Part shown: positions 34,938 through 44,304 of the stretch, piece by piece | Position numbering within the stretch: position 1 is the stretch's first letter | Layout: each line of letters opens with the position of its first letter | Source of the DNA: Cyclaneusma minus | Lineage: Eukaryota > Ascomycota > Leotiomycetes > Marthamycetales > Marthamycetaceae | Direction of reading: 5' to 3' | Length of the DNA stretch: 64,000 bases | Assembly (NCBI GenBank): GCA_037179335.1 | Contig: JAKZHN010000045.1 | Span: 62,001 to 126,000, forward strand | Notes under the pieces: generated by a model | Databases searched by the model: none | Seen by the model: only the letters and a program-made list of their open reading frames with translations | What the model was told of the DNA's origin: nothing | Translations under genes and position numbers: made by a program

Positions 34938-35289
34938 GCAGTGCTCTTTGTCAAGTGGGACTTATGCATTGCCTGAGAGTCTGTATGTAGGTAGATTCAG
35001 GGGCATGATGGGGTTCTGTGTACCGAGACAATGAGTGGGAACTGTATTTCGTGCTCCACAGGCTGTCTGGGCAGCCATGTCCTATTCCGTCAATCCTTCG
35101 TATTCTCTCGTATTATCAGCTATTCTCCGTATCTTGCCACGTTTGTGAACTACCCTTGTTTTCTCTCATCTCATCAGTTGTTCGCCGCACTGTGTCGGAT
35201 ATGTTAAGTGCCCTTGTCCCTTGAGTCTGTTGCCCTGCCTGCCGCCTGCGACCCAAAGCAAATACTCCTGGACTGTCAATCCATTTCCG
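34938..35289. other. Convergent intergenic region
   Basis: 3' flank of the monooxygenase gene and of the rhodopsin-domain gene. Nothing else is seen. Confidence 0.4.
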
Positions 35290-36681
35290 TTACACAGGTG
35301 AGTCGTTCCACCCTCTCTTTTTCCCAGGCCCACTCCACTCGCGCATATATTCAGGCTCTTCCCCAGGCTCGCTCCCGCGAGAAACAGAGGTAACGCCCAC
35401 ATCGTGACGCACATGAAACTCTTCCAAGGGCATAATATGAGCGTCTGAGCCTATGGAATGTTCATCGTCGAGTGCGTAGCTTCCAGTCGGTCTAGTCGTC
35501 CTCGCGCGAGATTCGGAAAGAGTAGTATGTCGTGTGGTCCCCGAGCTGACCCGGAGAAACCTCCTCCAAGGAGCTGCATAGTTTCCAGGCTCGATGAATG
35601 TCCCTTTACGCCGCTCCGCCAGAACGAAAAGATGACGAAATCACCCTAGGCAGGCCACGATAATAACTGTATTCGGAATATCAGCCTCATGAAGTTTTCT
35701 CGTTTAGTCCTAAGACACAAAAACCTACCGATTCCCATCTCAACATTTGAGAACATCCATATCCATGACTCATCCGCGATAGTTTCAGTACCATAGGCCT
35801 CAACGGTTGCAATTCGGATGATAGAGCATGCGATAGAAATACTTGTAAGGGAAAATACGACAAGCAGGGCAAGTTTCCGCCTCTGAGGTATTGACACCCT
35901 ATATAAAGAAAGCATCGGGATCGAAATAACTGCGTTGCTTTTTTAGCTACCGTCTAGGTAAGGAAATGAGTGGACATACTAGCGGCGTCCGATAAAACGT
36001 CGGCTGCGCAGTGATACTGTATAGTAACCCACAGGTAGTTCAGCTGGTAAGGGGAATTGCAGTTTGCTAAAGAGCATTAGAAGATGATTTCTTTACTCTT
36101 CCATTTGGTTGTTCACTGCTCACCGAATATCCAAGTCACTGATTTCGCATAACAGGAGTAATTGCCGCTGCCGATGCAAGTGATATATGTCGCGACCACA
36201 AAGGCGAGTACACACCACCACCAGATTCTATGCCACCTGACAACGTCTCCCAGTCTCCGAAAGAAAAGAACAAACGAAAGCTTGATAGACCATAGTGACG
36301 TGAAAAACATAACATATACCGCGAGCTCACACCGCAGCCATACTGTTTCTTCGTCTTCAGATTGCGGGGTGAAAGAAATCTCCCCACTGGCTAGCTTGTA
36401 CTCGTTATACATGGTTGTCGCTTGGATCTGGAAGATGATAGTCGTAGTAAGAGATAGTAACCATGCGACGAGAACAAGGAAATCCTCGGGAAATAACCGG
36501 TTCATTCCCTTGAACCGTACGACCAAGCGAAATATCACGAAGAAGAATGAGACAGCGACTGCTCCCCATGATAGACCCTGTGAGAGTCTTTAGCTTCGAA
36601 AAGAAAAACGTAGACAGAAGAGATATTCACCAAAAATGTGGCTCGGTCCACTCTCGGAGTTTGCGAAGCTGATGCAACCAT
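35290..36681 (-). pseudogene. Rhodopsin-domain integral membrane protein with one in-frame stop
   Basis: Seven-helix plasma-membrane protein of the large fungal rhodopsin-domain family (role mostly unknown; not a retinal opsin). Exons on the minus strand: 36631-36681, 36124-36577, 35980-36066, 35729-35929, and a last one entering at 35666. Start MVASASQTPRVDRATFL. Blocks in order: WGAVAVSFFFVIFRLVVRF, EDFLVLVAWLLSL, CELAVYVMFFTSLWSIKLSF, KSVTWIF, YHCAADVLSDAAIISIPML, VSIPQRRKLALLVVFSLTSI, VEMGIGVIIVACLG. TGA (35641-35643) comes exactly where the family continues SFRxLF; the next codons read FRHLFVLAERRKG and stay open 116 codons to a stop at 35290, with a plausible cytosolic tail. The product is 272 aa if translation stops. 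A recent nonsense change or a sequence error are the two readings. Confidence 0.8.
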
Positions 36682-37453
36682 TTCATGGAGAAAGGCTATC
36701 GAACGAAGGAGTGATCTTGTAATTTGTAGCAAACGCTCGATGCTCGTGTCTGGTAGGCTAATATTGGAAGAATCGTGGTTCAAGGTCGGTCTCGAACCAA
36801 AATTTCATGAAAAGTTCAATAGGTGCAACGACGATAATGATATTTGTAAACAGCGCCTTGATGACTCTAGGCCTGCGCTGGAAAAGGCTGTCTCAGATGT
36901 AGGATCTCATATGTCAAGTGCCAGAAATACACGCTCGGAGCCGGGATGCAAGTTAAAACATGAATTTGTCTCTGTATCTGTAAAGCCCAGTTCGGCAACG
37001 ACTTCGTCTTTCTAGAATGCTGAACCCGTAAAGCAGTAAACTCATCGCGCCCCAATACCGCCGCCCTCACTCACTCCTACATCTCCCACATTCCAGAACT
37101 TAGCACTTGAGGAGGCTGCACAGCCACCTAGCTCGCGGCCATAAACCCTCTCTTATGAATCAATGTAACGACATCTCCGACTTCAACTTCCAAGTAGCAC
37201 GCGAGGAAGCTGAAGCGGGCGTCTTTGAGCGCGTGGAAACCTCGTCGATACCAGGCTGGACGTGATGCCGAAGCTTTAATTGGCGGAGGAGGTGAGGAGG
37301 AGGCGGAAGGGAGGAATTTGTAATCAATGGCGTATATTGGTGCGGATAATGCGAGTAGTCAGGCTTATTTTGAGCTGACGGCGCTGATCACGAAGGTGGG
37401 TGGAGTTTGTTGATTAAACATTGAGCGGCTAGGCGAGTTGGTTTGGCGGATAG
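36682..37453. other. Non-coding interval
   Basis: Between the 5' end of the rhodopsin-domain gene and the 3' end of the repeat-protein gene. A GGAGGAGGTGAGGAGGAGG purine run lies at about 37282-37310. No gene is seen. Confidence 0.4.
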
Positions 37454-38074
37454 TCAAGAAGGCCCGGACGGCAACATATTCCGTTGCCACCCTGAAGATC
37501 TCTGATTCTGCCGCTGGAGCTCCTGAAGCTGGGCTCGCAGTCTCTGGATTACAATCTCAGACCCATGGAGTTCTTGACGCCGGCGCTCGTCAGCGAGAAG
37601 ATTTTGCAATCGAAGTCGCTGTTCGGGATCGGTAACACCATAAAACTTGTCCTCCTTGTCGTCGACGGATTGAATGACCCAAGTAGCCCCGGAGAACAAG
37701 AGATTCTGTTGGACCCTTGTAGGTCTTTGGTTTTGTAACCGGAGCTTGTATAGCCGGATTCGGAGCCTCTGAATTTCCATATCAGACTCGTGGGCTTCTT
37801 GAGCATGGCGTTCATCAGCGAGGAGATTTTCCATTCGAAGTCGCTTTGAGGGGTCTGTAATGCCGTGAAGGGGGTCGTTGTTGTCGTCGTCGCCAGGCTG
37901 ATCGTCGATTTGAATTTCTATGTCTTCGTCGTCTCCGTACTCTAGTTGGACAGTGAGTCTGCGTCGAATACTACGGCTTACGCGAGGCGTGGACGCATGA
38001 TTGTTGCTTTTCTTGATTGAAATCTGCAGGCAGCCCGTGCCATGGTTGTGACCTTCCTTGTGCAAAGTAATCAT
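37454..38074 (-). CDS. Unknown protein with two diverged coiled-coil repeats
   Basis: Single open frame, 206 aa, start MITLHKEGHN. I do not recognise the family. After a basic segment (RSIRRRL) and a very acidic one (GDDEDIEIQIDDQPGDDDN, residues 47-66) come two copies of a 59-residue unit: residues 71-129 and 146-204. Both read G(I/V)TDPxxRLRxxNLLADER, then xQExHxS, then IQRLRxxL with heptad-spaced Leu/Ile, then QNQR and SG. I count 34 identities over 59 positions. The 16-residue linker contains TWVIQS and DDKEDK. The pattern predicts two helical coiled-coil hairpins. No signal peptide or membrane segment. Conservation between copies argues for a real protein, but expression is unproven. Confidence 0.5.
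   Translation of the reverse strand: MITLHKEGHNHGTGCLQISIKKSNNHASTPRVSRSIRRRLTVQLEYGDDEDIEIQIDDQPGDDDNNDPLHGITDPSKRLRMENLLADERHAQEAHESDMEIQRLRIRLYKLRLQNQRPTRVQQNLLFSGATWVIQSVDDKEDKFYGVTDPEQRLRLQNLLADERRRQELHGSEIVIQRLRAQLQELQRQNQRSSGWQRNMLPSGPS
37463..37639 (-). repeat. Repeat unit B of the coiled-coil protein
   Basis: Codes residues 146-204. It matches unit A at 34 of 59 residues, with the RLR, NLLADER and IQRLR words unchanged. Confidence 0.75.
37688..37864 (-). repeat. Repeat unit A of the coiled-coil protein
   Basis: Codes residues 71-129, 225 bp upstream (in gene direction) of unit B. The divergence indicates an old internal duplication. Confidence 0.75.
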
Positions 38075-38360
38075 CTTGAAAAATGGGGTATATCAGGTGG
38101 ATATATTCGATCGATAGAATCGATTGTAAGAACAATTCGAGTTCCTGACAGATGCATCCTATGGCGACAAAGCTCGTGAATCGGCGAGGACGGAGGAGAG
38201 GAGCATCGCGTTGCGACTCACTCGATCCTCAACGCGTATCCTGAGCATTCCGCATTCCAAGTCGGAGGCTCGCTCAATTTCTCGCGTTTGAACCCCTTGC
38301 TTCGCTGGCCACGTGCCATATGTCACGTGACTCACCCCGTATCAAAGTCTTCGGCTCCAT
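38075..38360. other. Short intergenic region
   Basis: Promoter side of the repeat-protein gene and 3' flank of the Zn2Cys6 gene. Two CACGTG-related words (gccacgtgcc about 38309 and gtcacgtgac about 38325, the latter a perfect 10-bp palindrome) lie here; bHLH-type factors bind CACGTG. Confidence 0.4.
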
Positions 38361-40966
38361 TCACGCGTACTGGATCGGTCGTCAGCTCGATTCCAGCCTC
38401 GGATCGCTTATGATTCAAAACCAAACCCAACAAATTCAGAAAAAATCGCAACTCACATGATAAGGATCAAAGGTCCAAAAATCCGCAATCTCCCACCCCG
38501 AAAGATCTCCATAGCCATCAAACCCCCCAAAAGGATCCGGTTCTGGCATACCCCCATTCTGCATAGGCTGCTCAAGAGGCGCAGTCATCGGAACATCGTG
38601 GTGTAAGTCAACTTGATTGATTCCAACAGTCGTTGGCCGATCCGTGTAATCTGGCACATTGCCGTGACGATTTGATGGCGGGGATCTAATTGGCGGCAAA
38701 GTCTCCTGCGAGGCTAGGATTTTGCAATACAGGCGGCAAATCCTCTCGGTAGCTTGCTGTCTTGCTACTTGTAACGAAGTGCCTGTTTCCGATAATGTAA
38801 GACCACTCGCTGCGCAGGTGAACCAGTAGTGTTGATAGCCTTCTCCAATCCTTATGAGCTTATCCTCGAGGACAGTGAGAGCTTTCTCTATCAATTGGGG
38901 AAAGGAGCTGCTCAAGCTTCGGTGGAACAAGTCATCTAGACTCAGCATCAGCACTCTATCCTGACCATACCTTCACCACTACCTTTCTTCCTGGAGAAAA
39001 ACTCACTATGAACAAGCTTGGATGTCATGGTATTCATACTCAACGCCAACGCAGCACCATAAACATCAAACCCCAACAGCGCCAGTGCGAAATTTCCCTT
39101 CGAAACCAAGTTCGCATGCTGCTCGACAATATTTCCAGCAGCATTGAAACAAGTCATGATCGCATAGCTGCTCTGAGACTTCTGTTCTGTCTGACGTGCA
39201 AAAGGCCCATACAACAATATCAGATACTGCCGCAACTGAACTTCCAGTATCATTCTTCGCAGTTCTGAACTATTGGTATCGGGCCACAGAGGCAAGGCTT
39301 CGATTGACTGCATAATCTTTTCGCCATATGCCAATGCGTCTTCGTAGCGGATATCGGATAGGTCGTTGACCATTGCGGTCAGAGAAATGCGGAGTGCTAG
39401 ACTCCGTTCTGCGACGCATAGGAATGAGGCGTCGGTAGGCTCATGCAAAGGTTTCGAGGCTGGGAGTTGTTGTGTAGAGTGGTCAAATTCGTCATCGTTG
39501 ATGTTTGAAGGCGGTGGAGTATCATAAGGAAGCGTATATGAAGACGGTGCCATCCCCCTATCCACCGAAGTTTGAAGCTCCAGTTCGAGCATCGTGAACC
39601 ACAATCGCCGTCGCATCTCTTGTTCGAATACAGGGGTTTTCTTGTTGCGCGACACGGGGCCCCCAAGAAGACTTGGGTCTCTGTGAAGACCTTGGGCAAT
39701 GCCGAACTTCAAGAGCGCTGAAGCTTCGGTCCACATTCTTTTTCTTTTGTATGCGTTGGTTAGCTTGGCAATGACGAGAAGACATCTGACTTGATAGTTC
39801 TCAAGGCATGTGTTCTTGTAGCTCTGCTGTCGGAGCCATGCTTCGACGGCCTTGATGCACTTGATAGCCAGCTCGCGAGCGGAGGAACTCATGCCAGTAA
39901 AGACCAAAGGCTGTCTAGGAGACATGCATCGAACGGCTGCTATCATAGTCAAAACAATTGCCAGGAACTCGGGACGGCCTCTAGTTGGGTTTTCCCAGAA
40001 AGTGTTGTACTCATTCGTAAACGAAGGAACATGTAGTATGCGGTAGAGCTTCTCCAAAGTGTCGAGATAAAGTTGCACCAGATGATCCGTAGTGTTGCGG
40101 TCCGGAAGCAGGTCAAGCAGATTATACCTCTCCCCTACGACGATGAAGCTGCTCTCTTTCGGTACCTTCCAGCGAGCTTTCAGTGATCTGAGATCGTCGG
40201 AGACGCGGGAGACCTGTGGATGCTGAGCAATGGCCTCTCTCATGAAATTCTTAAGTTGTGGTAGCTGCCACCGTTTAGCTGATCTGTCGAACCGATTAAA
40301 CAAATACCAACTTACATGAACTAGAAGAGATGATGGATGACTAGCGCCATAGAATTGAGTCTTGAGACCCTTGCCATGCAGGAGCATCGACTCCAGAGCA
40401 CTGCCTCGGGGATCTTTGACATGCCCGACATGCGCTCCAGCCAGCCGGTCCGATTCCTTGAACTCTCCAGAGCCACGAAAGTCTCTCAACTGGCCATATC
40501 GGTGTTGATGCGGATTGCTATCCCCATTCCCCTGTTTCCCCTCCAGTACAGCGAGTCTCCGCTCCAGTTCACTGATCCGACTTTCCTGAGCATTCAGTCT
40601 TTCCCGGTCATCCGAAGACAATCGTGTCACTGCAGCACTTTCACCTCGATTCCAATCAATCGCCGATCCCCTGACACCGTTCTCAGCCTCATCTTCCGAC
40701 CCAGATGAAGCAGACGCCTCACGCAGACCTTCCACAGTTCTCGGATCATAAGTGCACGTCGCCGCAACACCCCCTTTTTTGCATCTCCCACATACCGGAA
40801 ACACTCGATCACACTTCAGTTTCCTCCGTCTACAATCGTAGCATGATAAGGCCTTTCTTTTCCGCTTCCTCTCGGACTCTTTCGGAGTTTCGACGGCGAT
40901 AGCTGCAATATTTGCACTTGGCGGTGCGGTAGCCACAGGTGCTACTTGTGGACTCTGCGTCTCCAT
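38361..40966 (-). CDS. Zn(II)2Cys6 transcription factor with Fungal_trans domain
   Basis: Nuclear DNA-binding regulator. Preferred model: complement(join(38361..38369,38457..38935,39007..40966)), 815 aa. Start METQSPQVAP at 40966. The zinc cluster is complete: C42, C45, C52, C59, C62, C71 (CYDCRRRKLKCDRVFPVCGRCKKG region, read in two parts). A Leu-rich coiled coil follows (RISELERRLAVLEGKQ). The middle homology domain includes LYLDTLEKLYRILHVPSF, FGIAQGLHRDPSLLG and EMRRRLWFTMLELELQ. Intron 1 (71 bp, GTGAGT, branch CTGAT, TAG) joins KLVH to NDLFHRS. The last intron (87 bp, GTGAGT, CTGAC, CAG) leads to a 9-nt exon coding Tyr-Ala-stop; reading through it instead stops at 38436 with five other residues. 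Targets unknown; it neighbours no obvious pathway cluster. Confidence 0.9.
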
Positions 40967-41661
40967 CGTGGTGAGTGTGACGGCGGCCGGATCTGATAAG
41001 ATGAGCTGGAGATTGTGAGAGTAAGACCGAGCTGTGAAGATTTCCTGGAGAAGACAGCAGTTTTGATGTATCATGTCCGAGGCCTGGAGCGAGATACACC
41101 GAGATATGCCAAGGTGAAACGGCTTTGATTGGTGGGTTATTCGAGATGCCCCACTCGTTGCCTCTTTTATACCGAGCTCCGAGCCCTCAACTCCGAGGTT
41201 GCCCGATCTTTCAATGAACATTGATCGCCAATAGACAGCAGCCCTACCAGTTGGCAGTCCATAGGCATTAAATCTCTGCGGCTTTCTGTTAAGTATCAAT
41301 AGTATTGCCTGGCAAAAAAAAAGAGCATTCAAGGATAGCCAGACCCACAAGTGACTCAATAACAGGAGCTTCATCAACAAAATGCCCGAAAGAAATTCTG
41401 AAGTTTGAACGAGTTTGAGAACTTGGGAGTCGGTAGCCTTTGAGAGTATGGTTTCGACTTTCGAGGAAAGCGATCGAAACCCGCTATTCGAGCTTAAATT
41501 TCGTTCAAGTCGTCGAATTGTTGGAAGTAAATCCATAACAGCGCCATAACAATCCGCTCCCAAGCCAACCTTGAAACCAGCCCATCCCATCCCATCCCAT
41601 TCCAATACCTGACACCGAATCGAACTCCTACAAAATAGCAATAACAGCACCGCCTCAAAAA
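40967..41661. other. Leader of the Zn2Cys6 gene, open in the same frame
   Basis: The reading frame of the regulator remains free of stops for 233 codons upstream, up to 41665, where it touches the end of the FYVE-RING gene. The translation has hydrophobic runs but no family match and lies before the normal N-terminus, so it is treated as leader and promoter. Confidence 0.4.
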
Positions 41662-43410
41662 TCAAAAGCCATGACCATCATGCTGATGCACCGGACACCT
41701 CCCCGGGTGATTCTCAAACCACGCACGGATACAATCCCTATGAAACCGACAAAAGCACTCCAGCCTCGCCATCTTCACACCTACCTCAAACTCCTCCAGG
41801 CAGATCGTGCACTCTGCATCGTCAACACAGTCTTTTTCCGTCGCACGATACGGGAACATCCTGGTTTGGCGCTGCGGAAAGCTTCCTTCGGGCGCGCTTG
41901 ACTGCAAGGCTTCGATAGCTGTCATCATATGTGAGGACGAACCGGAAGCTGTGTTGTTGCGTGAGCGCGTCTGCGAGGGCAAGTTGACGGCTGTGGATGA
42001 CGAGGCGGAGGCGGAGGCAGTATGGGAGACAGCGTTTTGCGATTGCGAAGTGAGAGCACCGGGGCGGGGGGAGGAGCCGCTGTGCCGGGAGATTTGCGCG
42101 TCGATGCATTGGGTGATGTGCACGGCGCGTAGCTCTTCGAAGTCGGGTAATGAGCGAGATGGAAGTTCGTTGTGGCAGATGGGACATTCGTCCTCTTCGG
42201 CGACGCGGGGAATTGGGGGAAGGGGTCGGTCGCGTGGTGATGAAGATTGCGACGGTGCGTCGGATAGGTCTAGGAGAGAGCGGTAATGGGGTTGCACGCT
42301 GGGAGTGTTATTACTGGAGGTTCTCAACGTGGAACGCTGAGATCCGCCAGCAGTGAGTGACGGGTATGGGTGAATCACACTATTTCCTGGACGTTGATGT
42401 CGGGAACTACTTGAGTTGAGCGATTGAGAGGCTGACAGAATAGAGTCGCCTGAATCTCGTCTGAAGCGGTCATTGCTAGGCGAGGCTAAGTTCATGCCAG
42501 ACTGCAGGCTTCTAGACTGAGCATAAGATATCTAACGAGATCAGCACGGAAGAAAGTCACATTTGATAAGGAAGGTAGGCTTACGGTTGAGCTTCTGGAT
42601 CGTGCGGACGAACTGTCGATACCAGGTTCGTCTCTGGTCATAGTAGGACTCATGAGCACTTGATGGCTCATGCCCCTTTGATGTCGAGGGGGGTTAGGAT
42701 TTGCAGCAGCGTATGGAGGAGGTGCGGATGGAAGAGTTTGAGGATCTGGTACACATGGATTGCAAAGACGGACTCGTTCACCACCTCCGATATGCTGACC
42801 ATCGAGCAAGCTAAGACGAGAGGATGCTGAGTGTGGGGAAGGTTGGACGATGAACTGGTAAGGAATGGTTATCCGATGCGGGGAACATGCACTACAGACA
42901 ACTCGTCCACATTTACTATGGGAAGGTTAGTTGGAACATAGGAGCAAGTCCCCAACTGGGCAACGAAGCAAAGTTCACATACCGACAGTGATGCTTTCTG
43001 ATGAAGAAGCTGAACTGGGATCGGCAAATGGGACAATATGTAACCTCAGCATCGGGCTGCCATCTGGGAAGCACAATAACACTGCTATCACGTCTTCCTC
43101 CCCGCGCTGGACGTGCCGGTGCTGCTCTGACTTGGTCCTCTGTATTTTCGCCCACCTCGGCCGACGGAGGGTCTTCGTAATGTACGTCCTGGGTATTTCC
43201 AAATTGCGCCATTCTTGGACTCCGTTCAATATCGTCGCTGGTCCGCGCCCTCTTTCCTTTCGACTTGTTTGACGATGATGGGGACTCCACGGTAGTGATG
43301 TCGTCCTCAATAGCAGATTCGTTCGATGGGACTACAGGAAGTTCTCGAGTATCCGCTGCAGGCAATGTGCCAGCGGATCCGCGTCTCACGGGGCTTCCTG
43401 GGCTCGACAT
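41662..43410 (-). CDS. FYVE and RING finger E3 ubiquitin ligase
   Basis: Predicted endosome/vacuole-membrane ubiquitin ligase: the FYVE finger binds PI(3)P and the RING recruits an E2. The architecture recalls yeast Pib1, but the protein is much larger. Model: complement(join(41662..42516,42585..42915,42983..43410)), 537 aa; introns 67 and 68 bp. The FYVE begins YCPICRSQFSFFIRKHHC and continues RKCGRVVCSACSPHRI across intron 1, with the diagnostic R-K-H-H-C-R-K-C-G patch, and closes with VRLCNPC. A Ser/Pro-rich linker follows with a further ECPICHNEL pair. The RING-type finger is C-terminal (about 489-530): CTICLEEF, CFCRFHRDCIRAWF, CPVH. The N-terminal 100 residues are Ser/acidic and disordered. 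Divergent from the MFS gene. Domain calls are firm; client proteins unknown. Confidence 0.92.
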
Positions 43411-44304
43411 CGTGTTTATATATGGCAACTTCGGCAGGATCTCAAGACTATAAATAGCCGAGGACCTTGAGGCTATCGTGATGGCAGGATAGCGGGGCGT
43501 TGTCGTCTTAATGGTGGTGATAAGAAATGGGCGCTGCCATGAGTCGTGCTCTCCGCAGATGCGCGGGGTTTGGTACTAGAGTTAACTGTATTGGAACATA
43601 AAGAGTTCAGCACCGGGCCTGACAACAGTCGGCCGTGAAATGTCGGCACGGTGGATGTTCGAGGGACGGTCGGAGGCTCCGTGTCTCAGATGAGTGGGAG
43701 TCTTGGTCGATGCACGCGACATTTCATGGGGGCGGTTTGTGGCTTGGGGCAGCTTGAGGCCTGATAAGCGATCCTTATCGCCAAAATCCTGGGTTGGTTA
43801 TAATGAACACTCTCACTCGAACTCTCCTAACTCGATTTGCATAGTCCATCTCACATAGTCTATCTGTCATACTAGCCGCAACTTCGCTTTGGAAAATGCT
43901 GTCGCCTCGGAGGAGGCCGACGACAGCAGCCATCAAGACTCGGCCCGGCTGCACCTGCAGGGAATAGTTCTGGCCCAAGCTCCTCTTGTGTTCGAAAGTT
44001 TTTCGGGCCTTGCATTCGCCTACGCTGGCTTTATATATCAGGATAAGTGGCCGGCTTTTCTCCCACATATCTCTCGTATCATCCGCTCTTTTTCCCAAAA
44101 CTTCACCGCGGTTTCAGCCTTACCGCTGACGTCTAATCTTAAATCCGTGGCTAACCTTACCCGGTGACCCCGCTGGTGCCGCTGTCCAACAAGCCCAAAG
44201 TTAAAACCAAGTTTAAGAATTTCCGCCTTAAACCGACCACCGCCCAGGGAAAGAATCGCGTGCCTGCTGGATCAACTACCTGCAGGAAGCTAGATTATTA
44301 CAAT
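43411..44304. promoter_or_regulatory. Divergent upstream region FYVE-RING/MFS
   Basis: An 894-bp interval between two divergent starts. It must hold both promoters. A TATATA-like word occurs at about 43416 on the FYVE side and TTTATATATCAGG at about 44030 on the MFS side. No gene is seen. Confidence 0.45.

Noticed and set aside
36025..36050. tRNA A-box-like word (ggtagttcagctggtaa)
   Set aside because: It lies inside an exon of the rhodopsin-domain gene, with no matching B-box, anticodon arm or acceptor stem.
38954..39006. Shorter 53-bp version of the Zn2Cys6 intron with a GAG acceptor
   Set aside because: It lacks a branch site and gives KLVHMLML; the 71-bp version has CTGAT and a TAG acceptor and gives KLVHNDLFHR, which fits better.
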